Shown here piece after piece: positions 23,536 through 34,060 of a stretch of 64,000 nt of DNA. The stretch lies in contig JAULBX010000226.1 in NCBI GenBank assembly GCA_032358255.1, positions 1-64,000 of the forward strand, given 5' to 3'. Below the pieces are notes generated by a model. It worked only from the letters and a program-made list of their open reading frames with translations. It ran no database searches and had not been told where the DNA came from. The first letter of the stretch is position 1. Each line of letters opens with the position of its first letter. The DNA comes from Heterotrichella gracilis (Eukaryota; Sar; Xanthophyceae; Tribonematales; Xanthonemataceae). The translations under genes and the position numbers were made by a program.

Positions 23536-26500
23536 CTACACCTTGCCTGGAGGCACCGCATCCTCAAAAGCTGACGGCGAGCATGGCATTGGCTCCGCCA
23601 CCACTGGCGACACGCTCAAGCCAGCCAATGACACACCGCCATTGAACAAATCCCCGTTGAGCGAGTCCTGTTGGGTCAAAATTCACGAGTCAGTTCGGGA
23701 AGTGCAGAACATGTTCCGAGCGAATGTATATATGGTATTTACATTCCAGCTGTGAAGCCAGATTACCATGCCTGGGTATGCCTCACCCCAGTTCAAGAGC
23801 CACGGCTTGAATTTGCAAGTAATAGATGATGACGCACAATATATATAAGTAGAATGCAGCCTGTCCTTGAGCGGGTGAGCCGGTTGACAGGAGTCATAAA
23901 GCTCCAAAACCACCCTCCTATCACACTCAAAATACCACTGATAAGTTGAAGTCGTTCTGCTCCTGTCCCCTACCCTCACCTGCTGGTTCAAGTCATCCAG
24001 GCTGGAGCTTGACCCCGCCATGGGCCTGATGCCGCTGCCCTGCTCGTCCACCGTCACAATCTTCATCACGATGGTGTTCTTGATGCTCATGAGGCACACA
24101 ATGTGGTCGTGTGCGGCCACCAGGCCCTTGCGCGCGGCTGCCGAGACCACCTCGGTGAGCACGTTCTCGCTGGTGCCCGGCAGGGGGGTGGACAGGATGG
24201 GCAGCAGCCCTGGGGGTGGGGGGTGGGGGTGCGGGTGTTCAGTGCCACGGGTGGCTGTGAAGGGAAAGGTGGGTGATGAAGTGGTGTGGTGTGCACAAGG
24301 AAGCCCAACAAAGCAATGAACAGTCAATAAGCAACCCTGTGTGACCCTTCCCGTCACTCCGGCGCCACCACCGCTGACCAGCTGGCACTGCCAGGCTATG
24401 CTGCTGGCCCACCCTGCAGCTCCCACACAAATGGCCACCCACCCACGTCTGATCACCAGGCACTGCATGTCAATGCTATTCCCACGCAAATGGCCCACTT
24501 GCGACGGAGTGGCATTGGCAGGTTGAACCTACTGATCAGGCGTGGGTGGGTGGCTGGGTGGGTGATGCGCATGACCTGCCCACCCGCCCGTTCCGCATGC
24601 CATGGTCGGACCCACCTCTGACCAGTAGGCAATGCCTGGCTATGCTGCTTGCTGCCCACCCTGCCAACTTCCACACAAATGTCATGACCTGCTCCACCCA
24701 CTAACCAGGCACTGCCTGGCAATGCCACTCCCACGCAAACAGCATGCTCATGACTGAACCCCCCCCCATTCCGCACCACCCACCTCTGACCAGCAGGCAC
24801 TGCCTGGCTATGCTGCTTCCCTGCAGCTCCCATGACAGGTCGTTCTGCCTCAGGTTGGGCACCACCACTGTGAGCACAGGCACATGTGGGCGGTACTTGG
24901 CCACAAGCAGCGCGGTGCGACCCGTGTAGGCAAACACAATGATGAGCTTGGCCTGCGGGGTAAAGATGGTGGAATTGGGTTACCGTAGTAATGATGTTGA
25001 AAAGAGAAGATTATATCATGGTGTTACTTTGCGATGTTATCAGATTGGCTGTTGAAACAAACACATTGACCATTTTGGTTTGCAAGGGCGTGACGGGGCT
25101 GCTATTGTGCGTGCATGGCGAATACTCATCATCATTCTTGGATTTATTTCTGTGACAATTGTCATAATTTTGGTTACGTCTCTTGGCATGGGTGATACTT
25201 ACCTCCAGCAGGGCGGCCCGGTGCACTATTATGGACACTGGTGACTGCTGCGATGCACTGCTGGAACCCACGCATCTCTTTCACCCACCTGGATCTTGTC
25301 CTCAACCCTACACCCTACACCCACCTGAATCTTGTCCGCTGCGCGCACCGCCGATGACGCCATGGACTCCAGCTTTGAGAGGTAGGGCGAGCCGGTGTAC
25401 AGCCGCACGCTTGTGCCCGCTATGCTGGCCACACTGGAGGTGCGCTGCAGGCCGGTTGCCTGGAACAAGGGGTAATAAACAGGGATCAAATAAATAGGAA
25501 ACTATAGGAAACAAGGCTTATAGATGAGTATTTTGATTTCAAGGAAGGAGGAGCGCTGCGGGCCAGTCGCTTCAAGGGGAGGAAGATAACAATAGGACTA
25601 TTGGTATCTTTATTACCGTTAGTCGCCTGGAAGAAGGGGCAGAAATCAAAGATTGAAATGTTGAACCAGGCGTTGGAAACAATCGTTTCTAATTGATAGA
25701 AAGGTGCGGTGCAAGGCTGGGACAAGGGGTGCTAATACATGAACAATAGGCTTGGATGGTATCCATTTACATCCCTTCCAGCCGCTCATCCGCAGGCCCA
25801 AAACTTGCCTGGAACACGGCGTTGTAAAAAACCCCAAACTTGCTTGCATATAAAGCAACAGTTGTCAATTTCCATACTTGTAAAGGAAACGCACACATTG
25901 GTCCAACAGCTCCATGCATGCATGTCACTTGCCTGGAACGCCGCATTTGACTTTACCGAGTGCAACCCCCCCTTGGCCAAGTGGGGCGACCCTGCCAGGC
26001 GCACATCCGCCATTGAGCGCGACGCGTTTGGGCTCAACCCCTCAAGCTCCTCCAGCAGCTCTGCTTGTTGCTCCTGCAGGGTGTGCATTGTACTGATGGT
26101 CATTCTGTTATGTAGGCGAGTACTTCGGTGTGAGCTATCTATTTTTTATTAGACATAGCTGAAGTAATTCAACCTGTGAATGCTAACATCACACATCAAA
26201 CCCACTCCTGACCATCATGCATGCATCACCCTCATTTAACCCACCCTCACCAATCCCAGTAGTGATTGTCTGCGACCACTACTCCCTCCCACCCCTCTCA
26301 AGCCCCCCCCGACCCCCACACCCCCATCCACCTCCAGCGTTGGTTTCTGAGTCACACGCCCCCCCGTCAGCAATGTCCCCACCACCCACCACCAAAGACT
26401 CACCACCCCCCACCCGTCCTCACCCCCACCCACCTCCAGCGTTGAGTCCATGAGGAACTCGTAGTGGTTCCTGTGGTCAAATACCAGCTCCGCCTGCTGG

Positions 26501-29500
26501 CAGATCTGGAGCACGGTCTTGGCAGCAACCACAGGGTACTTGCCACGCAGCGTCTCAGCGCCAAGCATGATGGCGTCGGTGCCGTCCAGGACGGCGTTGG
26601 CCACGTCGGTGGCTTCGGCGCGCGTGGGCCGCGGCGCCTGGGGAGGGGGAGGCCGAGGGTATTAGTGAGTCACATGTCCTAGATTAGGGCTTTTGCATGT
26701 GAAGATTCTACATGCCGGGGATTGGGTGCCTGGGGACATCAGGTGGCTAGATACATGCCCTAAGTCAGGGTTTCCAATGCCCTTGCCGTCACTTCAGTCA
26801 GCAAATTTGAATCAACATGGAGCTCCACCCATTGTGCCCAAATACCCACGCATGTATCCCATGCCCTAGGGTTTTCCCAACGCCCTGCTAGACCACTCAC
26901 ATCGACCATGGTGTCCACAAAGCGCGTGACTGTGACCGGCTTCCCCAGCTGGTTGCAGCGGTTGATGACCATCTTCTGGATGAGGGTCACGCGCTCGGGG
27001 GCTACCTCCACGCCCAGGTTGCCGCGCGACATGATGATGCCGTCGGAGGCCCTGGCGATGTCCTCAAAGTGCTGCAGGGACTTGAGGGTCTCCACCTGGG
27101 AAGGGTAGGGATTTGCACAAGTTAGGGGTGTTTTAAAATTTGGCAGGTTGGGATTCTTGTATTGGCATGGTAGTGTGGCTTGTAGCTGGCGGAATTTCAA
27201 CTTCGAAAAAGATTATAAAATCATACCATCCTTGAAAATATGGCAATGATTGCAGCCCACCCACCTTTGCGAGATTCTTGAACTCAACTCAAACCCCACC
27301 CAAAATTCAACACTACGTGCCCCAACAATGGCCAGCACCGGCACAATTCATCATCCCACACACACCCACCACACCTTTGCCAGGATACTAAATTATACCA
27401 TCCCTGTGAAAGATGTCATGATGTCAGCCCACCCACCTATGCCAGGATTTTGCCTCGACTCTCAGATCAAATCCATTTGAAACCCTAATGAAACCACTCC
27501 AACAATGGCTACCATTGGCACCATTCAGCACATCCCACCCACCTTTGCCAGGATCTTGGTTGACTCCAGCCCGATCTTGTCCAGGAACTCGCGCATGTCG
27601 GTTGCGTCCTCTGCGCAGTTGCAGTAGGACAGCGCCACGTAGTCCACCTCGCCCTCCCGCGTGAACAGCTGCAGGGCCGCCACGTCGTGCTCACTCAGCA
27701 GGGGCAGGTCGGGCGCCACTGGGACCATGCCTGAGGGGTGGGAGGGGGGTGTGGGTGAGTTTTACTGAGAGGTAGATGGGGGAGAACGGGGGGTGTGGGG
27801 GGGAAGGGTGACTGGGTACAGGGGGAAGGTGTGTGCGGAAATGGCAGGCGCCATATAGCACTTTACGCTTGAACAGCTGCAGGCAGTGGCAGATCGTGCT
27901 CCCTCAGCAGGGGCAGGTCGGGCGCCACTGGGACCATGCCTAAGGGGGGAGGGGGTAGTGGTGGTAAGTGAGCATGCGGTGTAAATGCCAACCGGGCGGG
28001 AGGGGAGGGAAGGGCAGTGCCACATCGGCCATGTGGGGCCGCACGCCAGCGCAACCATCGCCAGCCTTCAATGCACTTCACCACAGCCACATGCTTGCAC
28101 ACAAGCGCAATAAAAGCTAGGTGGGTCATTCCTGATGGGGGTGGCATTTGCAGGGTACACCAGAAAATACCAACTTGAACATAAGGGCTTGATTTTCATT
28201 TTCTGGTCTGTGGCGGTGAAGGGGCAGGCATCACATGTGGGCCATGCGCACGTGCCTGCATCCGTCGGCTTGGAGTGCAGCACCAGGAGCAGGCCGCTGA
28301 GGTGCGCGGTGTTCTGCGCCTCGCACACCACCTCCCCCTTGGCCACCTGCTTCACGTGCAGGTACACCGAGCTCTCCTCCGCACCCGTCACCAGGTAGCG
28401 GCTCACAAACAGGACATCGCCCACGCTCACCATCTCGGTCAGCCGGGGGTAGGTCACTGGCAGGCAGGTGGGGCCTGCGGTGGGAAGAAAGCATTGCAAA
28501 TGTTAATAACCATGCACCCTAATTGTGAACCGGCCCGTCGGTTGAGGGAGCAGGGATGGCGTTGAGGAGGGCGCTCTCTCCTGTCACTGCCTTGTCTACC
28601 GACATTGAAGCCAGAGGTCTGCACCGGGCTGATATCCCTGGGTGCGGTTAGCAAAGCCAAGGAATGCTCGGCGTGCGGCCACTGCTCGGCATCCGCCACG
28701 GCATGTCACCGTAACTCTCATACACTGTAATTGTTACTGTCATTAATTGCTAGTGTTACATGGTTATCAACTGTTATTGCAACTGTTATTATTTCATTAC
28801 CTGCAATGGCGTCCGCGTCGGTGGTGACTGTCACTGTGGACCCCTTTTCGATCATGAAGCTGTCCTCGATGATGGGCCAGCCCTTGTCGTTGAGCCTGAA
28901 GGTGCGCCGCACCGCCAGCTCGCGCCCGTTGGTGTCCACCAGTACTGCGCACATGCGCTGCGTCTGCTTCATGGCTAGCTGCAGATTCTTCAAGGACAGC
29001 AGGTGGTACTCCAGGCTGCCCCACTGCGCGCACGGTGGATATTTAGGGTCCAGGGTTTGGCTGCGCCCACAGCTGAGTTTTGCTGTGGTGATCTGGGGTG
29101 AGTGGCATGTCATGTCATGATGCAGTGCCGGTCCCGACTGCCCTCCTCCTAAGCTCTGGAACTGACGCTGCACAGCGGGCTAGTGTGTCTTTTGATAGCC
29201 CCATAGCCTTGGCAAGGTGGTTGATGGTCAAGGTCAGCAGTGTGCAATGGTGGTCATGGTGGGGGTGGGGCAGGCACTGGTAAATGCAAGCTATGCAGCG
29301 GTACTCCCACTGCATGAAAGCACTTCTTGTTTGAGGCCCATCCAGGTACTTTGAAAGCCTCGTAGCTTTAGCACGGTGGGTGAATGTTTCGGAGAGCAGG
29401 GTGGATTGCAGGTCACTGGTACTAGTGCAGCTGCCTCTGCCTGTGCTCTGGCTTTCACAGTGGTTGGCAAGTACTTACTGTGAGGTCCAGTCGGGCGCAA

Positions 29501-29923
29501 GACACTCCCGCATTGAGCAGCTCCACCAGCGTCTCCACCTCCTGGCACGCTGGGCCGATGGTGATGATCACTGCACATGCATGTCAGAGGTCACTCGAGT
29601 CCTGGGCCAGATGTGCACCATGGTATCAACGGGACAAATGCCCTGCGTAGCAGCACCCTGCAAGGACTGCTTTAAAGCAAACTGGGTTGGCGTATAACGG
29701 CTGCAGATCCCTTTGGAACTAACTTGGGTTGTCACGTGGTTGTACTAGAGCTTATCCCAAACTGACTGGCTCATGAATGGTGCGGAATCGGCGCTGCCCA
29801 CTCACCCTTGGTCCCGGTTGGTACGGCGTCGCTGGAGGGCTCCACCAGCATTTTCATAGATACGTCGTCCATAATGTGCGTCTTGGCCTTGTACAGCCCC
29901 TTGCCGAGCTTGAGGTGCGCCAT
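23536..29923 (-). CDS. Pyruvate kinase, plant cytosolic type
   Basis: Converts phosphoenolpyruvate and ADP to pyruvate and ATP at the end of glycolysis. Twelve exons: 29923-29806, 29570-29479, 29023-28801, 28474-28256, 27730-27543, 27095-26901, 26637-26434, 26073-25933, 25459-25325, 24952-24784, 24209-23980, 23667-23536. Phases join to 681 aa, against about 530 in Arabidopsis. Landmarks: [20 protein letters not shown] (about 38-57), catalytic K280 in ILAKVET, D298 and SRGNLG (303-308), [19 protein letters not shown] (from 349), [14 protein letters not shown] and [10 protein letters not shown]. The wording follows the land-plant cytosolic subgroup (SRGNLG, not ARGDLG). The extra length comes partly from exon 8 (about residues 414-460), which is Glu/Leu-rich and absent from the plant relatives I recall, and from the C-terminal 60 residues. 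Introns 4 and 8 begin with GC rather than GT. No transit peptide is seen, so it is probably cytosolic. Confidence 0.94.
23745..23812 (+). repeat. Dispersed repeat R2, copy a
   Basis: About 65 bases match 37465-37531; the shared core is tgggtatgcctcaccccagt, flanked by ccagct.tgaagccag and agagcca.ggctt. Here it lies in the last intron of pyruvate kinase. Same orientation in both copies. Confidence 0.75.
24375..24740 (-). repeat. Four echoes of the pyruvate kinase exon 10 edge
   Basis: The 3' end of exon 10 plus its donor (24781-24835, minus strand, coding [12 protein letters not shown]) is repeated imperfectly at 24375-24425, 24450-24492, 24611-24675 and 24695-24740. The shared core is caggcactgcctggctatgc on the plus strand. 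All copies are in the same orientation inside intron 10, and at least the third keeps a consensus donor. Confidence 0.8.
27256..27560 (-). repeat. Three decoy copies of the pyruvate kinase exon 5 donor
   Basis: The real exon 5 end and donor (cccacccacctttgccagga on the plus strand, 27533-27560) has imperfect copies at 27256-27280, 27361-27393 and 27427-27452, spaced about 70-110 bases apart in intron 5. Each keeps the exon-like 'ttgccaggat' core and a donor-like cacc (GGTG on the minus strand). Confidence 0.75.
27867..27946 (-). repeat. Echo of pyruvate kinase exon 5 start with acceptor
   Basis: Positions 27905-27941 are identical over 37 bases to 27696-27732, which is the start of exon 5 including the AG acceptor. 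Similarity continues more weakly to 27867. The copy sits about 209 bases upstream (in gene direction) within intron 4 and is a potential alternative acceptor. Confidence 0.88.
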
Positions 29924-30728
29924 GGTGGAACGCTGCACGAGCAGGTGTTCAACAAGAAAAGGCACCTTTTGGCCCCGTTGGTGACACTGGGAACTGCTTG
30001 CAAGCGTCAATAGAGTGACTGGCTTGAGTATTTGACCGCAACCCTTCTTGAGTATAGGAACAAATCTGCCACAGATCTACTCTCGAGATTGCGCAGCAAT
30101 GCAGACGCCCTGGAGCAGCTCGACGTATTTGCTGCTTGGGTTGGGTGTACTAAAGTGCGCCAACGAAGCAGATCTTCAGGTAGCAATCCTCACACAGATA
30201 CCTCTCACTCGTATTGTGCGAGGAGTTGCTCTTTATGACAAGGTCGGTCTGCAGCACTCTTGGTGCAAAAAGCCTGGGACTAGGCTCCCGTGAGCCAGAA
30301 CAGTGCAGGGGTGGTACGCTTAACAAAACTGATGCGAGGAGTCAAAGGGGGCAAGGGGGTGGGCCGCTTATTCTTTAGGCGGCACCCCACCCCACCTGGA
30401 CAAACAGGTCACCGCTGGCCAGTCCTTTTGCCAGAAGTTCGGTGGTTACAAAGTCCAGACACGCAGCCGGGCGTCCACAGCACCCGCAGCATTGAAAACG
30501 TCGTGACGATCCATCATCATGATGGAGTGCATGTGGCGGCCTCATGATGACGGGAAGAGGGCACAACTGCGCAGCTACCGATGGCTGCACCCCATGCATC
30601 CCATGCCGCACATGCATGGCCGCAGTAGCCACTGCCTAGCAGCATGACACCCTCATGCACATATGGTGCTGCGCGCATCCACCGCCGGCCTTCTGTAAAC
30701 GACACTGCACCCAACGCCCAACACACCC
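29924..30728. other. Pyruvate kinase promoter region and chaperone-gene 3' flank
   Basis: Both genes are on the minus strand, so this 805-base stretch holds the 3' UTR of the PAC1-like gene and the promoter and 5' UTR of pyruvate kinase. No further gene was recognised. Positions 30648-30682 echo the end of the PAC1-like coding sequence. Confidence 0.5.
30648..30682 (-). repeat. Echo of the PAC1-like gene's last codons in its 3' flank
   Basis: 30648-30682 matches 30725-30759 with few changes; the shared core is atggtgctgcgcgcatccac. The original covers the stop codon and last codons (DARSTMFA) of the PAC1-like gene. The copy lies about 77 bases downstream in the same orientation. Confidence 0.75.
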
Positions 30729-33193
30729 TCACGCAAACATGGTGCTGCGCGCATCCACTGACAGGGCAGCGCTTGATGTCCGCACCAGCGCGTGCATGGC
30801 CGCCTTGCCGATGTCAAGGACCTCCCCTAGGCCTGCAAAACAGAAAACACAAATGGGGTCCTCAATGTGCAAGCACCATGCGGCCCACACCATGGATAGC
30901 TTGCGCATCACAACGTGCCCATGTTCCATTTTGCATGATGTGCTTGCATCACCCAAATCACATGGCATATCAATCTTACAATATCTCAAAAGCTGGATGC
31001 GGCATGTCTATCCATGCAGAGCAGAGTGCCAATCCGGCTGTGATACTGCGAAGTAATTTAGTGCCATAAATATCATCGCACAACACACCTGGCTCAGCAT
31101 CCTGCAGAGTTGCGTGCGCCGCATGTGCCAGTGCCGTGAGCAGCTCCCCGTCAGGCAGGGGAGTGCATTGCACTGCCACCACCAGCCGGGCATCGAGCCC
31201 CTGCACCTGAACAAGGGGCACAAACCAATTCGTGAATAAAACATTGAGCTGCGCTCATGGCACCCTGTGTGTACATGCATTTTCCAAATGCATGGAATTG
31301 TTCCACAAACAAAGCTGTCTTGGGCTGATAAACAAATGACGCGTTGCTGCTAGTTTGCATGGAAACTCGTTTACGGCGGTTGCAGGAAGACATGATGAAG
31401 TTGCAGGTGGCAGTTACAAGCAAAAACATGAGTGCGAACCCAAATCTTACCATGCATGGGCAGGTTGCCATCCTCTTACCTGTGCATGTGTCAGTGCCGC
31501 TGCTGCCAGCCCACCAACCGCTGTCCCATAAGGCAATGGAGGGACGGTGACCCCGCTGTGGCCCTTTGCTGCCGCATCAGTTTGGAGCAGATACACCAGG
31601 CCTTCTTGTGAGGGGTCGTGGTGGCCCCGGTACTCCGACGCCTGGCATGGAGAGTGGGCACGCATGTCAGGCAAATGCCACGTCCACTCATGGATTGTTC
31701 GCATGTGCTAATCCCTATGATCACACGTCAATTTTCCCATGATCTAACACGCCGCTCTCCATGCCCCTCCAGTTACCATGGCCACATGATGCATGGCGTG
31801 CGATCACATGTACAGGCCCACATGCATAAGTCCCTATGATCCCACATGCAGGCGTCCATGCAACCCCTCGCATTACCTCTATTTGCGCCAGGACCACCAG
31901 GCGCTGCGGTTGGACCAAGCTGACTAGGGCTTGTAGCAGCACGTGCGCCGCCTCGGGCGGAGGGGGCTTGTTGCAGCGCACCAGCAGCACGCCAGGGGTG
32001 GAGGGGGCGAGCACATGGAGATCACCAAGGGAGCAAACTTCCTGCACGGGAAAATGTGGGTTGGTGGGATGGGGTGCTAGGTGGTGATGTGGATGAGGAA
32101 AAGGGTTAGCAAGTTGTACGCCGATGCGGGTTGTGCTCTAGGTTGTTGAGTGTGAGTGGTGGTGCTATGGGTAGCATGTAGCACTGTGAACTTTCGGTAC
32201 CCGTGTCCATTGACGGTTGGTCTCATTTTTGACACGACGACATTTTGGTTTCTTTCAACACCCCCAGCCATGCGGCTTGGTCCAATTACCCCAAAACCAG
32301 TGAGAAAACTTGAAGGGGCCTTTTATTTGACACCGTTTTTCGGTCCTAATTCGGCGAAATTCGTGTCGGTCGACCCCTGCGTCGCCGAAATTTCACAGTG
32401 CTAGTAGCATGCGGGCAATGGTATGGGATGTTAGATGGCAAGGATGTTCCAATAGGGTAGCATGTTGCACGGGCACACCCAGGAATGCCGTGGTTTGGCA
32501 CACATACCCAGCCTTGAGGCAACGCCAACAGGTGGTCAGCCAAGCAGAGCCCAGCACCACACTGGAAATGGTCATAACATGCCATGCCAGGGAACACATG
32601 AGGTCACAGTCTGTTTGCAACCTGGCACATGGGTCTGAGGCGCACCTGTGCTCCTGAGGCGCAGGCGGTGAGGACTGCGTGTGCTGCTTGGCCCACACCC
32701 AGGACCTGCGCATTGCTCATGGCTGAGTGTGCACGTCATACCGATTGAGAGGGAAGCATTCCCCAGACTGGTGTGCGCATGGGCCAATGTGCTGTGGGGC
32801 GTTGTTCCACCGCTAAGGAGCAAACCCTTAAACCCTAAACCCAGCACCCCAGTGGGTGACAGGCATGAGCACAGATATGATGCCAGGGCAAGCAATGAAG
32901 ATGCAGCTTGCCTCTACCCCTACGTACCAGTGTCTGTTGGCCTTGCAAGTCGCTTTCGCTCCCAACCCACTGCGAGGTGGCACACACTCAGTTCCCGGTG
33001 CTCAGTTCACAACGCAAAGCGCCAGCTGGATTGCCAGGTACCCTACCATTGCAAAGGTGTGTCTAGAGCGTACCTGGGGTTCTGGTGGGGTCAGGTATGA
33101 CTCAACCAGGGGCTCTGCTTCTTCCTCCTCCTCTTCTAGCAGCACTCTTGAGGGGAAGTCCCCTGCAGGCATGGGTGTTGCGGATGAGTACAC
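30729..33193 (-). CDS. Proteasome assembly chaperone 1-like (PAC1/PSMG1 family)
   Basis: Probably helps assemble the 20S proteasome alpha ring together with PAC2. Seven exons: 33193-33074, 32969-32928, 32705-32646, 32041-31877, 31641-31480, 31206-31089, 30832-30729. Phases join to 256 aa, close to PAC1 size. The family call rests on the central order ALVSLVQPQRLVVLAQIE, then PPLPYGTAVGGLAAAALTHA, then VQGLDARLVVAVQCTPLPDG, which parallels plant PAC1 (a 'V.P.RVLILDSIQ' strand, then 'VVDGLSAALLGRCQ'). The N-terminus has a short acidic stretch (EEEEEEAEP). Exons 2 and 3 are small (14 and 20 codons) and were picked because splice sites and phases fit; they are the weakest part. It is divergent from the plastid-protein gene. 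Confidence 0.58.
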
Positions 33194-34060
33194 TTACAAC
33201 ACTGGTACACTGGAAGCTACAGTGTACCATACAATGCTCGGCAACAGCTTTTGGCATATTCAATATATTGTATGCATCTTGGGAGCATGCAACTGGGGTG
33301 GACAAGAGTTGATGCTTGCACCGCACCTGTGAGGGGGTCCTGCATGCTCATCTTCAACAGCCAGCAGGTCAAGGTGGCCTTCGAAATAAAGGCTAAGGCA
33401 ACGGCACGCCACAGGTGCCCTCAGCTGCGCACTTTAGCTCAAAATACAGTCCTTGGCAATTCAGCATGCATGCATACAGACCGATTTGCTCAATTAGTAA
33501 CTGATGGACAATGAGTCAGCAGAAGCGCAACGTGAACACCGTACGAAAGCCTTTCAAACTTGGTGAGTTTAAGGCACGCTTGGTGAGTTTAAGGCACGCT
33601 GGGTGTTCTATGAACAGCTAGATAAAGTGCTTGCAAAACTCTTCAAAGCATTTTATTGGCGTGCGCTGTGGAAAGTACGGTATCTCATACAACGGGTTGT
33701 AATTTCAAAGTCTCTTTGAGCAAACTGAGAACTTATCAGCCTGAACCGGTGAGAAAGCAGAGTTCCTTGTTGCCACACCGTGTTTTTCGTACCAACCTTT
33801 TTGCATAACCGTTGTGGGCGATGTTGGTGCATTTTATGCCCCACATGGTGTACACGCGCCGTCTGAGCAGGCTGTTTTGACTTCCGGGGACGAGTTGTAA
33901 TAAACTTTGGAGGGCTTACTATCGTTGTTGATCGACACCGGGATAGCGTCCGGTGGAAGTTGCTTATTGCTACACCGATACGTGAATCCAGCCTGAGGGC
34001 ACCCCCCTCACTCTCGCACACCCGCGCTGGGCAGCGCTGCAGCATATGACATCTGGTTAG
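33194..34060. promoter_or_regulatory. Divergent intergenic region, PAC1-like gene / plastid-protein gene
   Basis: These 867 bases separate the two start codons. A 20-base unit (cttggtgagtttaaggcacg) is tandemly duplicated at about 33560-33600. No other motif is clear. Confidence 0.4.

Noticed and set aside
32100-32420. Possible exon around the short plus-strand ORF at 32156
   Set aside because: It lies in intron 3 of the PAC1-like gene, is AT-richer than the exons, and shows no conserved motif or fitting splice sites.
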